From an uncultured Oscillospiraceae bacterium (lineage in GTDB: Bacteria > Bacillota > Clostridia > Oscillospirales > Oscillospiraceae), in NCBI GenBank assembly GCA_947626495.1, contig CANQSJ010000010.1, positions 1-63,929 on the forward strand: DNA of 63,929 nucleotides, read 5' to 3'. Made by a program: the position numbers and the translations under genes. Of the stretch, positions 43,675 to 52,483 are shown piece by piece. The stretch's first letter is position 1; every line of letters starts with the position of its first letter. The notes below the pieces were generated by a model. The model was not told where the DNA came from and searched no databases. It saw only the letters and a program-made list of their open reading frames with translations.

Positions 43675-44835
43675 ATGAAACGCACCACCATGAAAAAGCT
43701 GATCGCCCTCGCCCTTGCCTCGATCATGCTGGTGGCTCTGTGCTCCTGCGGCGGAAGCGGCAGCAGTTCCGAGTCTACCGCCTTCAAGATCGGCGGCACC
43801 GGCCCTCTGACCGGCGACGCGGCTATTTACGGCAACGCGGCCATGAATGGCGCCCAGATCGCCGTGGACGAGATCAACGCCCAGGGCGGCATCCAGTTTG
43901 AGCTGAAGTACGAGGACGACGCCCACGACGCCGAGAAGGCCGTCAACGCCTACAACGCCCTGAAGGACTGGGGCATGCAGCTGAGCCTGGGCTCCGTCAC
44001 CTCCGCTCCGGCCAACGCCACCTCCGCGGAGGGCTTCGCCGACCGGATCTTCTCCCTGACCCCCTCCGCCTCCGCCCCCACCGTCATCGAGGGCAAGGAC
44101 AACATGTTTCAGATGTGCTTCCTGGACTATCCCACCCAGGGCGGCGCTTCCGCGCAGTACATCTCTGACATGCAGCTGGGCGAAAAGATCGGCATCATCT
44201 GGAAGAACGACGAGGACTACTCCACCGGTCTGCGCAACTCCTTTGTGGACAAGGCCGAGGAGCTGGGTCTGACGATCGTGGCCGAGTCCACCTTCACCGA
44301 GGACAACAACGACTTCAGCGTGCAGCTGACCGAGATGCAGAACGCCGGCGCCGACCTGGTGTTCCTGCCCATGTACTATCAGCCCGCCTCCCTGATCTTC
44401 GCTCAGGCCAACGCCATGGGCTACGCCCCCAAGTGGTTCGGCGTGGACGGCATGGACGGCATCCTGACCATGGAGGGCTTTGATCCCACCCTGGCCGAGG
44501 GTGTCATGCTGCTGACCCCCTTCAACGCCGACTCCACCGACGAGGCCACCCAGGCCTTCGTGGCCAAGTATCAGGAGCTCTACAACGAGATCCCCAACCA
44601 GTTCGCCGCTGATGCTTACGACTGCATCTACGCCTACAAGCAGGCCCTGGAGGCCGCCGGCGCCACCCCCGACATGAGCGCCGAGGAGCTGAACGACCTG
44701 ATGATCCAGCAGTTCACCTCCATGACCTTCGACGGTCTGACCGGCACCGGCATGACCTGGGACGCCACCGGCGCGGTGAGCAAGAGCGCCCACGGCATGG
44801 TGATCCAGGACGGCGCATACGTGGGTCTTGACTGA
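43675..44835 (+). CDS. Branched-chain amino acid ABC transporter substrate-binding lipoprotein
   Basis: 386 residues. Lipoprotein signal with modified Cys probably Cys25 (LCSC). LivJ-type periplasmic-binding fold: FKIGGTGPLTGDAAIYGNAAMNGAQIAVDEIN, LGSVTSAPANATS, FLPMYYQPASLIFAQA and DAYDCIYAYKQALEAAGA. AGAGG lies 8 bp from the ATG. Followed by a hairpin and livH. The ligand could be Leu/Ile/Val or a related hydrophobic compound. Confidence 0.93.
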   Translation: MKRTTMKKLIALALASIMLVALCSCGGSGSSSESTAFKIGGTGPLTGDAAIYGNAAMNGAQIAVDEINAQGGIQFELKYEDDAHDAEKAVNAYNALKDWGMQLSLGSVTSAPANATSAEGFADRIFSLTPSASAPTVIEGKDNMFQMCFLDYPTQGGASAQYISDMQLGEKIGIIWKNDEDYSTGLRNSFVDKAEELGLTIVAESTFTEDNNDFSVQLTEMQNAGADLVFLPMYYQPASLIFAQANAMGYAPKWFGVDGMDGILTMEGFDPTLAEGVMLLTPFNADSTDEATQAFVAKYQELYNEIPNQFAADAYDCIYAYKQALEAAGATPDMSAEELNDLMIQQFTSMTFDGLTGTGMTWDATGAVSKSAHGMVIQDGAYVGLD

Positions 44836-44859
44836 TCCTGCCTGATTTTCCGGCAACGG

Positions 44860-44905
44860 GGCCGGAGCAGATGCTTTGATGCGCCTGCTCCGGCCTTTCG
44901 GGATT
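44860..44905 (+). terminator. Hairpin between binding protein and livH
   Basis: GGCCGGAGCAG (44860-44870) and CTGCTCCGGCC (44885-44895), 11 perfect pairs, then TTTCGGGATTTTCC. Likely partial terminator giving more binding protein than permease. Confidence 0.7.
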
Positions 44906-44954
44906 TTCCCGTCTCTCCCCTACCCTGTGATCTGACGAAAGGGGGCTCTCCCTC

Positions 44955-45836
44955 GTGACATTTCTCAACTATCTGCTCAGCGGCATCAGCCTGGGCAGCA
45001 TCTACGCCATCATCGCCCTGGGCTACACCATGGTTTACGGCATTGCCAAAATGCTGAACTTCGCCCACGGCGACGTGATCATGGTGGGCGCGTATATATG
45101 CTTTTTCGCCGTGAGCCGCTTTGCCCTGCCGCCGCTGGTGGGCGTGCTGGCCGCCATGGCGGTGTGCACCGTACTGGGCATTCTGGTGGAGCGGCTGGCC
45201 TATAAGCCTCTGCGGGCGGCCCCCTCCCTGGCGGTGCTGATCACGGCCATCGGCGTTAGCTACTTTTTGCAAAACGGCGCGCAGCTGCTGTGGACGCCCA
45301 ACCCCAAGGTGTTCTCCTCCGTGGTGGGCACCGGCAGACTGGCTCTCTTCGGCGGTCAGCTTACCGTCTCGTATGTGACCATCACCACCATCGTGTCCTG
45401 CATCGTCATCATGGTCGCCCTGACGCTGTTCACGGGCAACACGAAGATGGGCAAGGCCATGCGGGCCTGCTCCGAGGATAAGGGCGCGGCCCAGCTGATG
45501 GGCATCAACGTCAACTCCACCATCTCCGTCACCTTCGCCATCGGCTCCGGCCTGGCGGCCATCGCAGGCGTGCTGCTGTGCTCCGCCTATCCCAACCTGG
45601 TGCCCACCACCGGCTCCATGCCCGGCATCAAGGCCTTCACCGCCGCGGTGTTCGGCGGCATCGGCTCCATCCCGGGCGCGTTCCTGGGCGGGCTGCTGCT
45701 GGGGGTTATCGAGATCTTTGCCAAGGCCTATATCTCCACCCAGCTGTCCGACGCCGTGGTGTTCGCCGTGCTGATCGTGGTGCTGCTGGTAAAGCCCACC
45801 GGGCTGCTGGGCAAGCAGATCAGGGAGAAAGTCTGA
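44955..45836 (+). CDS. livH: Branched-chain amino acid ABC permease LivH
   Basis: 293 residues, GTG start at 44955. About eight membrane helices. FLNYLLSGISLGSIYAIIALGYTMVYGIAKMLNFAHGD is the family N-terminus, and MRACSEDKGAAQLMGINV the coupling loop near residue 160. KAFTAAVFGGIGSIPGAFLGG is near 220. AAAGGGGGC lies some 11 bp from the start. Confidence 0.94.
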   Translation: MTFLNYLLSGISLGSIYAIIALGYTMVYGIAKMLNFAHGDVIMVGAYICFFAVSRFALPPLVGVLAAMAVCTVLGILVERLAYKPLRAAPSLAVLITAIGVSYFLQNGAQLLWTPNPKVFSSVVGTGRLALFGGQLTVSYVTITTIVSCIVIMVALTLFTGNTKMGKAMRACSEDKGAAQLMGINVNSTISVTFAIGSGLAAIAGVLLCSAYPNLVPTTGSMPGIKAFTAAVFGGIGSIPGAFLGGLLLGVIEIFAKAYISTQLSDAVVFAVLIVVLLVKPTGLLGKQIREKV

Positions 45837-45845
45837 GGTGCGGAC

Positions 45846-46937
45846 ATGAAGAAAAAAACGCTGAATCGAAACACCCGCAAGAACTTCGCCACCTATGGGC
45901 TGGTCATCGCGGCCTACGCCGTGCTGCAGACCATGACCGTCACCGGCTCCATCACCTCCTCTCTGAAGGGCATGCTGGTGCCCATCTGCGCCTACGTGGT
46001 CATGGCCGTGAGCCTGAACCTGACGGTGGGCGTGCTGGGCGAGCTGAGCCTGGGCCACGCGGGCTTCATGAGCGTGGGCGCCTTCACCGGCGTCACCGCG
46101 GCCATGGCCCTGCAGAACGCCATTCCCTCCCCCGCCCTGCGCCTGCTCATCGGCATGGCGGTGGGCGCGGTCTTCGCCGCCGTCGCCGGCGTGCTCATCG
46201 GCATCCCGGTGCTGCGGCTCAAAGGCGACTATCTGGCCATCGTGACCCTGGCCTTCGGCGAGATCATCAAGAGCATCATCAACAACCTCTACGTGGGCGT
46301 GGATGAAAACGGTCTGCAGCTGAGCCTGCTGACCAACAAACTGGCGCTGGCCGAGGGCGGCAAGATCATCATCAACGGCCCCATGGGGATCACTACCATC
46401 GAAAAGATCTCCACCTTTACCGCCGGCTTCCTGCTGGTAATGCTCACGCTGTTCATCGTGTTCAACCTGGTCAACAGCCGCTCCGGCCGGGCCATCATGG
46501 CCATCCGGGACAACCGCATCGCCGCCGAGAGCGTGGGCGTCAACATCGTCAAGTACCGGCTCATGGCCTTCGTGACCTCCGCGGCCATGGCCGGCGCGGC
46601 CGGCACCCTGTTCGCCATGAACTACTCCACCATCATCGCCAACAAGTTCGACTTCAACACCTCCATTCTGGTACTGGTGTTCGTGGTCCTGGGCGGTCTG
46701 GGCAACATGCTGGGCTCCATCATCGCCGCCGCGGCGCTGACCATCCTGCCGGAAGCCCTGCGCCAGTTTGCCGACTACCGCATGCTGATCTATGCCATCG
46801 TGCTGATCCTGGTGATGCTCATCACCAACAACCCCGTTTTGAAGGGCTATCTGGATATTATCAAGGGCAAGCTGACGGGCCGCGCAAAGAAGCCCGCCGG
46901 TCCGACCCCGGAAGGAGGCGCTGAAAATGGCAAATAA
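45846..46937 (+). CDS. livM: Branched-chain amino acid ABC permease LivM
   Basis: 363 residues, about ten membrane helices. LTVGVLGELSLGHAGFMSVGAFTG near 60 is the conserved N-terminal block. IMAIRDNRIAAESVGVNIVKYRL near 218 is the ATPase coupling loop, and FVVLGGLGNMLGSIIAAAALT near 280 completes the LivM pattern. Overlaps livG by 11 bp. Confidence 0.94.
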   Translation: MKKKTLNRNTRKNFATYGLVIAAYAVLQTMTVTGSITSSLKGMLVPICAYVVMAVSLNLTVGVLGELSLGHAGFMSVGAFTGVTAAMALQNAIPSPALRLLIGMAVGAVFAAVAGVLIGIPVLRLKGDYLAIVTLAFGEIIKSIINNLYVGVDENGLQLSLLTNKLALAEGGKIIINGPMGITTIEKISTFTAGFLLVMLTLFIVFNLVNSRSGRAIMAIRDNRIAAESVGVNIVKYRLMAFVTSAAMAGAAGTLFAMNYSTIIANKFDFNTSILVLVFVVLGGLGNMLGSIIAAAALTILPEALRQFADYRMLIYAIVLILVMLITNNPVLKGYLDIIKGKLTGRAKKPAGPTPEGGAENGK

Positions 46938-47766
46938 GGTCAAGCTGGTGCCTGTCCCCAGCCGCAGCGTCATCCCCGAGCGGGACATCGACAAGACCCC
47001 CATTCTGGAGACCCACCATCTGGGCATCGACTTCGGCGGTCTGGTGGCGGTGGATGACTTCACCCTCACCATCGGCCGCACGGAGATTGCCGGGCTCATC
47101 GGCCCCAACGGCGCGGGCAAGACCACGGTGTTCAACCTGCTCACCAACGTCTACCAGCCCACCCGGGGCTCCATCCTCCTGGACGGCCGGGAGACCCGGG
47201 GCCTCAAGACCAGCCAGGTGTGCAAGCTGGGCATCGCCCGCACCTTCCAGAACATCCGCCTGTTCTCCAACATGACGGTGATGGAGAACATCCTGGTGGG
47301 GCTGCACGACGAGATGAGCTACAACGCCCTGACCGGTATTCTGCGCCTGCCCTCCTTCTACCGCAGCGAGCGCATCGCCCGGGAGCGGGCCATGGAGCTT
47401 CTGAGCATCTTCAATATGGAGAGCATGGCCGACAGCCAGGCCGGCTCCCTCCCCTATGGCGCCCAGCGCCGGCTGGAGATCCTCCGGGCCCTGGCCACCA
47501 ACCCCAGTCTGCTGCTGCTGGACGAGCCGGCCGCCGGCATGAACCCCTCCGAGACCGAGGAGCTGATGGAGAACATCCGCCGCATCCGGGATATGTTCCA
47601 GATCGCGGTGCTGCTCATCGAGCACGACATGAACCTGGTCATGGGCATCTGCGAGGGCATTTGCGTGCTCAACTACGGCAAGGTCATCGCCAAGGGCGAC
47701 CCGGACCAGATCAAGAACGATCCCGTGGTCATCGAGGCGTACCTGGGCAAGAAGGGGGCGAAGTGA
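46927..47766 (+). CDS. livG: Branched-chain amino acid ABC ATPase LivG
   Basis: 279 residues. Walker A GPNGAGKTT near residue 60, the LivG-type Q-loop region ARTFQNIRLFSNMTVMEN, the degenerate signature LPYGAQRRLEI, Walker B LLLLDEPAAGMN, and LIEHDMNLVMGI with the switch His. Longer N-terminus than usual (about 20 residues before ILETHHLGIDFGG). Confidence 0.95.
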   Translation: MANKVKLVPVPSRSVIPERDIDKTPILETHHLGIDFGGLVAVDDFTLTIGRTEIAGLIGPNGAGKTTVFNLLTNVYQPTRGSILLDGRETRGLKTSQVCKLGIARTFQNIRLFSNMTVMENILVGLHDEMSYNALTGILRLPSFYRSERIARERAMELLSIFNMESMADSQAGSLPYGAQRRLEILRALATNPSLLLLDEPAAGMNPSETEELMENIRRIRDMFQIAVLLIEHDMNLVMGICEGICVLNYGKVIAKGDPDQIKNDPVVIEAYLGKKGAK

Positions 47767-47767
47767 A

Positions 47768-48472
47768 ATGATGCTGACCGTTGAGAACATCCACGTCTAT
47801 TACGGCGCCATCCACGCCATCAAGGGCATCTCCTTTGACGTGAACGAGGGCGAGGTGGTGGCGCTGATCGGCGCCAACGGCGCGGGCAAGTCCACCACCC
47901 TGCAGACCGTCTCCGGCATCATGCATCCCCGCTCCGGCAAGATCACCTTCCTGGGCGAGGATATCACCCACACCGACGGCTACAAGCTGCCCGCCAAGGG
48001 CCTGGCCCAGGTCCCCGAGGGCCGGCGCATCTTCCTGCAGATGACGGTGATGGAGAATCTGGAGATGGGCGCTTATGTCCAAAAGGGAAAGGTGCCGGAG
48101 GCGGACTTTGAGAACGTGTTCTCCCACTTCCCCCGGCTGAAGGAGCGCCGCAGCCAGATCGCCGGCACCCTCTCCGGCGGCGAGCAGCAGATGCTGGCCA
48201 TGGGCCGGGCGCTGATGAGCCACCCCAAGCTTCTCATGCTGGATGAGCCCTCCATGGGCCTGGCGCCCATTCTGGTGGAGGAGATCTTCAACATCATCCA
48301 AGAGTTCCACGCCTCCGGCACCACCATCCTGCTGGTGGAGCAGAACGCGGAGATGGCCCTGCAGATCGCCGACCGGGCCTACGTGCTGGAATCGGGGTCC
48401 ATCGCCCTGTCCGGCACCGGCGCAGAGCTGGCCCAGAGCGACGAGATCAAAAAAGCGTATCTGGGCGGCTGA
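47768..48472 (+). CDS. livF: Branched-chain amino acid ABC ATPase LivF
   Basis: 234 residues. Walker A GANGAGKST, VPEGRRIFLQMTVMENLEMG (LivF-type Q-loop region), signature LSGGEQQML, Walker B LLMLDEPSMGLAP, and LLVEQNAEMAL, with the switch His replaced by Gln as is normal in LivF. Two in-frame ATGs (47768 and 47771) are equally possible. Last gene of the operon. Confidence 0.95.
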   Translation: MMLTVENIHVYYGAIHAIKGISFDVNEGEVVALIGANGAGKSTTLQTVSGIMHPRSGKITFLGEDITHTDGYKLPAKGLAQVPEGRRIFLQMTVMENLEMGAYVQKGKVPEADFENVFSHFPRLKERRSQIAGTLSGGEQQMLAMGRALMSHPKLLMLDEPSMGLAPILVEEIFNIIQEFHASGTTILLVEQNAEMALQIADRAYVLESGSIALSGTGAELAQSDEIKKAYLGG

Positions 48473-48526
48473 CCGCCCGGGGCTTCACACCGGTCCGGGA
48501 TACAACCGCCACAGACAAAAAAACAA

Positions 48527-48557
48527 CCGCCGCGCTTTGAGCGCGGCGGCCTTTTTA
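48527..48557 (+). terminator. Terminator of the branched-chain amino acid operon
   Basis: CCGCCGCGCT-TTG-AGCGCGGCGG then CCTTTTTAT. On the minus strand the same stem is followed by TTGTTTTTTTG, so it also fits the convergent esterase gene. Confidence 0.9.
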
Positions 48558-48564
48558 TATTCTC

Positions 48565-49305
48565 TTATATGGGCAGATGGGAGAAGAAATAGGGCAGCTG
48601 CTTCTTCCACCAGGGCCAGTCGTGGCACACGTCCCCTCCCCAGTAATCGGCCCACACGGGCACGCCCTTCCCGCGCAGGATGGACTCCAGCCGGCGCTCA
48701 TGGGCCAGCATCTCCCAGTCCCACGCTCCCTGCCCCGCGCACAGGATGATGTTGCTCTGCCGGTACAGATCCAGCCAGGGGTGGTCGTCGGGCATATTGG
48801 GGATAAACTGCAGGGGCGAGTTGGCGTAGGTCAGATCGTCGTGGTAGTCGCCGAAGAAGAAGTCCGCGTCGAACAGGCCGCTCAGGGAGATCACCGTGTC
48901 GAACAGATCCGGCCGCCGGAAAAAGAAATTGGCCGCGTGCAGCGCGCCCATGCTGCAGCCGGTGGTCATGGCCTTGCGATCGTCGCAGCCCAGCTCATAG
49001 CACCGGGGCAGCAGCTCGTCCGTCACGTAGGCAAACCACCGCTCCTGCTGCTCCATCCGCCAGCGGGGGTCGCCCCCGGCGTTGGACCAGGTCTCGCCGT
49101 CGATGGCGTCCACGCCCACGACCATCACCCGGCCCTCCTCCACCCAGGGGGCCACCGTATCCACCATGCCATAGCTGGCAAAGTCAAAAAACCGGCCGTC
49201 CTGGGGCGGGAACGCCAGGCAGAGCTTGCCTCCGTGGCCATAGACCTCAAACTCCATATCCCGGCCCAGGTTATGGCTGTACTCCTTAAAATAACGCACT
49301 TGCAT
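48565..49305 (-). CDS. Esterase family (alpha/beta hydrolase) protein
   Basis: 246 residues, putative esterase (esterase D/Fes-like) fold. Nucleophile elbow TTGCSMGALHAANF (Ser near 123), acid residue in the VWADYWGGDVCHDWPWW region, and His in CHDWPWW near the C-terminus. Begins MQVRYFKEYSHNLGRDMEFEVYG. AGGAG lies about 12 bp from the ATG, a long spacing. No signal peptide. Followed upstream by an ATP-grasp gene 22 bp away; the pair is probably one unit. Substrate unknown. Confidence 0.82.
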   Translation of the reverse strand: MQVRYFKEYSHNLGRDMEFEVYGHGGKLCLAFPPQDGRFFDFASYGMVDTVAPWVEEGRVMVVGVDAIDGETWSNAGGDPRWRMEQQERWFAYVTDELLPRCYELGCDDRKAMTTGCSMGALHAANFFFRRPDLFDTVISLSGLFDADFFFGDYHDDLTYANSPLQFIPNMPDDHPWLDLYRQSNIILCAGQGAWDWEMLAHERRLESILRGKGVPVWADYWGGDVCHDWPWWKKQLPYFFSHLPI

Positions 49306-49327
49306 CGGTGAAAATGGCTCCTCTCTG

Positions 49328-50518
49328 TCAGGCCCGCTCCCCAACGAAGCGGATGAATTCTTTCGCCGCGGCCTCGTCGGCGGCGTGGATGGTGTACATC
49401 TGGTTGCCCATGGCGTCCGAGAGGGCGTCCGGCATCCGCTCACACATGGCCATCTGGGGACCGTATTTCTCCAGGATCTCCTCGTGGCTGTGGCGGTAAT
49501 GGCTGGCGTCCCGGCGGCTGGCGTAGGCGCAGTAGTGGTCCTGGCCGCTGGGGAGCAGCCGGCGCTCATCGAAGGCGACCATGTCCGCCCAGATCTGATA
49601 GACGTCGGTGCTGTGGGCAAAGTTGATCATATCCGGGGTGTAGCCCCCCGCCGGGCGCATGTTCACTTCCAGGCCCACGAAATCCCCGATCTCGCCCAGA
49701 CCGGGCTTGGCCTTCGTCAGCTCGAAGAACTCCAGATGGATGAACCGGCTGGCGGCGCCGAAGGCCTTGGCCGTGCGCCGACCCCGCTCCGCCAGAGCCT
49801 GGGGCACCGTGTCGGCCACGTAGTAGGCCAGATCCCCCTGCTCGTTGACGATGTCGGCGATGGAGGGCGGGAAGATGCCGGTGGACTCGATCAGCGGCTC
49901 GCAGCGGCTGTCCATGATGGCGTCGTAGGAGCGGATGGCGCCCCAGACGAACTCCTCCATCACGTACTCCACCGGGGGCTTTTCGGCGAAAAACCGCTCC
50001 AGGTCGGCGTCGTTTTCCAGCTTCCAGGTGTGGGAGGCCCCCACCCCGTTGTCCGGCTTGACGATCACCGGCCAGCCCACCTGGTCGATGAACGCCCGGG
50101 CGGCGTCGATGTCGGTGACCCGGTGGCAGCGAGCGGTGGGCACCTGCGCCTCGGCGTAATAGGTCTTCATGCCGGATTTGCTCTTGAAGGCCGCCACACC
50201 CACGCTGTCCACGCCGGTGGTGATGTGAAAGTCCGTGCGCAGACGGGCATCCTGCTCCAGCCAGTACTCGTTGTTGGACTCCAGCCAGTCGATCTTGCCG
50301 TACCGGTAAGAGAAATAGGCCACGGCCCGGAACACCTGGTCATAGTCCTCCAAGGTGTCCACCTTGTAGTACTCCGTCAGGGCCTCCCGCAGGCCTGGCT
50401 CCAGCTCCTCGTAGGGGCAGTCCCCCACCCCAAGGACGGTCACGCCGTTTTTCCGGAGCCTGTCGCAAAAGTTCCAGTATGTACGGGGAAAGTTGGGCGA
50501 GATAAAAATGAAATTCAC
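49328..50518 (-). CDS. ATP-grasp domain ligase
   Basis: 396 residues, GTG start with AGGAGTTATACC ahead. Rossmann-like N-terminal domain (FIFISPNFPRTYWNFCDRLRKNGVTVLGVG), then the ATP-grasp fold: WPVIVKPDNGVGASHTWKL with the ATP Lys near 150, YVMEEFVWGAIRSYDAIMD, and VGLEVNMRPAGGYTPDM with the metal Glu/Asn near 290. The pattern fits carboxylate-amine ligases such as the PurK/carbamoyl-phosphate superfamily. The neighbouring esterase and VOC gene suggest a small amide-bond pathway, but no product can be named. Confidence 0.85.
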   Translation of the reverse strand: MNFIFISPNFPRTYWNFCDRLRKNGVTVLGVGDCPYEELEPGLREALTEYYKVDTLEDYDQVFRAVAYFSYRYGKIDWLESNNEYWLEQDARLRTDFHITTGVDSVGVAAFKSKSGMKTYYAEAQVPTARCHRVTDIDAARAFIDQVGWPVIVKPDNGVGASHTWKLENDADLERFFAEKPPVEYVMEEFVWGAIRSYDAIMDSRCEPLIESTGIFPPSIADIVNEQGDLAYYVADTVPQALAERGRRTAKAFGAASRFIHLEFFELTKAKPGLGEIGDFVGLEVNMRPAGGYTPDMINFAHSTDVYQIWADMVAFDERRLLPSGQDHYCAYASRRDASHYRHSHEEILEKYGPQMAMCERMPDALSDAMGNQMYTIHAADEAAAKEFIRFVGERA

Positions 50519-50545
50519 GGTATAACTCCTCTCTTTCCTCCCGGT

Positions 50546-50917
50546 TTATTTGCGCACCGGGACGATCTCAATCCAATAGCCGTCCGGGTCCTCGATGAAA
50601 TAGACCCCCATGGACGTGTTCTCAAAGCACACGCAGCCCATGGCCTTGTGCTTTGCATACAGCGCGTCGAAGTCCTCCGCGCGGAAGGCCAGGTGGAACT
50701 CCCCCTCCCCCAGGTTGTAGGGCTCCTTGCGGCCGGCCATCCAGGTCAGCTCCAGCTGAAAGGGGCTGGCCGCCTCGTCCTGGAGGAACACCAGCTTGAA
50801 GGAGCCGTCCTCCGCCGTCTTCTCCCGGGCGGGCGTCAGGTTCAACGCCTGCTTATAGAAGGCCAGGCTCCTGTCCAGGTCCAGAACGTTGAAATTGAAG
50901 TGATTGAACGTTGTCAT
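50546..50917 (-). CDS. VOC family (glyoxalase I-like) metalloprotein
   Basis: 123 residues with two beta-alpha-beta-beta-beta modules. NHFNFNVLDLDRSLAFYKQAL at the N-terminus has the first metal His, FHLAFRAEDFDALYAKHKAMG the second module, and EDPDGYWIEIVPV the final metal Glu. Closest to lactoylglutathione-lyase-like GloA; the true reaction is uncertain in an organism without glutathione evidence. AAGGAGATAAACC precedes the ATG. Confidence 0.88.
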   Translation of the reverse strand: MTTFNHFNFNVLDLDRSLAFYKQALNLTPAREKTAEDGSFKLVFLQDEAASPFQLELTWMAGRKEPYNLGEGEFHLAFRAEDFDALYAKHKAMGCVCFENTSMGVYFIEDPDGYWIEIVPVRK

Positions 50918-50938
50918 GGTTTATCTCCTTATCCGCGC

Positions 50939-52201
50939 TCAGCGCGCCTTTTTGTCGATCCATTCCGCGCGGGTCTTGGAGTAGACGATCTTCTGCTCGC
51001 TGTAAAGACCGAAATACCCGCTTAACATGTAGCTCACCGCGCAAGCCAGCGCATACAGGATCACAGCCTGGCCGCCGAACAGCTCATAGCTGAGGAGCAT
51101 GGAGGTGATGGGGCAGTTGGTGGCTCCGCAGAACACCGCCGCCATACCCAGCGCCCCGGAGAAGGCGTGGGGCAGGCCCAGAAGCGGCCCGACCCACGTG
51201 CCGAAGGCACAGCCCACGCACAGCGCCGGCACGATCTCCCCGCCCCGGAAGCCCGCTCCCAGGGTCAGAGCGGTAAAGAGAATCTTGAGCAGGAACGCGT
51301 ACCAGATGGTCTGCCCGCCCAGCAGCTTCCGGATCAGCTCGTCGCCTGCGCCGCTGTAGAGCCGGCCGTCCTTCATCACCAGCAGCAGCGCCAGCACCAG
51401 CGCCCCGCCCACGGCCGCCCGGAGCACAGCGTTGGGGATATACTTCTCATAGAGCTTGTGGGACGTGTGCATGGCGGCGCAGAACCCCACCGACACCAGC
51501 GCGCACAGTGCACCCAGCGCCACGGTCTGGGCCATGGACGCCCCGGTGAGGGCCGGAGCCTGGCCGGCGGCGTAGCCCACCAGCCCGTGCAGCCCCAGAG
51601 CCTGGGCCAGCAAAAAACCGCTCACAGACGCCACCAGGCAGGGCACGATGGCGATGTAGTACATGACCCCTACGCTCACCACCTCCATGGCGAACACCGC
51701 CGCGGTGATGGGCGTGCCGAACAGCGCGGAAAAGGCCGCCGCCATGCCGCACATCACCATCACCCGCTCGTCCTTCTCGTCCAGGCGCAGCAGCTTGCCC
51801 GCCCAGGCGGCCATGGACCCGCCCAGCTGCAGCGCCGCGCCCTCCCGGCCGGCGGAGCCGCCCGCCAGGTGGGTGAGCACCGTGCTGAGGAAGATCAGCG
51901 GCGCCATCCGCAGGGGCATGGGCTTCGCCTCCCGCACGGCCACCAGCACCAGGTTGGTCCCCCGGTCATGCTCCATGCCGCACAGCTTGTATATCAGCGC
52001 GATGGCAGCGCCCACCGCCGGCAGCAGCCAGATGACCCGGGGGAACATCCCCCGCAGGGCCGTCACCGTTCCGATGCACCAGTGAAAGGCCACCGCGGCG
52101 GCGCCTACGGCCAGGCCTGTGACACAGGCCAGGATCACCCATTTCAAAAATGCGACTGCGCCTGTCGCCGCGGCGCGAAGACTCTCTTTCAGCGGTTGCA
52201 C
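50939..52201 (-). CDS. ClC-family chloride channel/transporter
   Basis: 420 residues, about ten membrane helices. GSAGREGAALQLGG near 115 holds the gating Glu (canonical GREGP, with Pro replaced by Ala). FSALFGTPITAAVFAMEVV near 160 and GAGFRGGEIVPALCVGCAFG near 325 correspond to the second and third ion-pathway motifs. GTG start at 52199-52201 with GAGAGGTGAAGG upstream. A much longer open frame extends further upstream but crosses the repeat cluster and a promoter and is rejected. No CBS domains. Confidence 0.88.
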   Translation of the reverse strand: MQPLKESLRAAATGAVAFLKWVILACVTGLAVGAAAVAFHWCIGTVTALRGMFPRVIWLLPAVGAAIALIYKLCGMEHDRGTNLVLVAVREAKPMPLRMAPLIFLSTVLTHLAGGSAGREGAALQLGGSMAAWAGKLLRLDEKDERVMVMCGMAAAFSALFGTPITAAVFAMEVVSVGVMYYIAIVPCLVASVSGFLLAQALGLHGLVGYAAGQAPALTGASMAQTVALGALCALVSVGFCAAMHTSHKLYEKYIPNAVLRAAVGGALVLALLLVMKDGRLYSGAGDELIRKLLGGQTIWYAFLLKILFTALTLGAGFRGGEIVPALCVGCAFGTWVGPLLGLPHAFSGALGMAAVFCGATNCPITSMLLSYELFGGQAVILYALACAVSYMLSGYFGLYSEQKIVYSKTRAEWIDKKAR

Positions 52202-52229
52202 ACCCTTCACCTCTCGTCCCTGCCGCACG

Positions 52230-52257
52230 AATCCGGAATCCAGAATCCGGAATCCAG
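52230..52257. repeat. 14-bp tandem duplication
   Basis: AATCCGGAATCCAG occurs twice in direct tandem, 52230-52243 and 52244-52257, between the ClC start and its proximal promoter-like repeat. Confidence 0.9.
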
Positions 52258-52261
52258 TATA
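52256..52261 (-). promoter_or_regulatory. Proximal promoter-like element of the ClC gene
   Basis: A TATACT -10 (52256-52261, minus strand) is embedded in the first copy of a 34-bp repeat. The aligned second copy has a better -10. The -35 here (AAATGC) is poor. Confidence 0.45.
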
Positions 52262-52370
52262 CCATGTCGCGCGGTTCTGGCATTTGCCAGGAGCGCGACC
52301 GGTATTCGCTGGTATAATAGCGACTTCGGCGCTATTATACCATGTCGCACAGTCCTGGCGCAAGCCAAGG
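52258..52370. repeat. Repeat and hairpin cluster upstream of ClC
   Basis: Copy A 52258-52291 and copy B 52336-52370 share TATACCATGTCGC, GT, CTGGC and GCCA in register (consensus ends with CTGGC-N4-GCCA). Copy A with the following 15 bp folds into a 17-bp hairpin (52259-52305). Between the copies 52310-52342 is a perfect inverted repeat with 13-bp arms (TGGTATAATAGCG/CGCTATTATACCA). Confidence 0.88.
52334..52363 (-). promoter_or_regulatory. Distal ClC promoter
   Basis: TTGCGC (52358-52363) and TATAAT (52334-52339) on the minus strand, 18-bp spacer, inside repeat copy B. Its -10 is within one arm of the perfect 13-bp inverted repeat. Confidence 0.65.
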
Positions 52371-52405
52371 GATCTCGCCCAAAAACCGCGCCGTCCCGCC
52401 GTCAG

Positions 52406-52435
52406 TTGACGAATCGGCACGCACTGGTGTATAAT
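52406..52435 (+). promoter_or_regulatory. Promoter of the E2-like gene
   Basis: TTGACG (52406-52411) and TATAAT (52430-52435) with an 18-bp spacer. Confidence 0.8.
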
Positions 52436-52483
52436 TGGTTGAACCGGCCCGTCCGGTCCAGACTCCACCACAGGAGGAACACC

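Noticed and set aside
44634-47147. 837-codon minus-strand frame across the Liv operon
   Set aside because: Complement of three well-recognised ABC genes; translation is low-complexity Gly/His/Gln and has no start signal.
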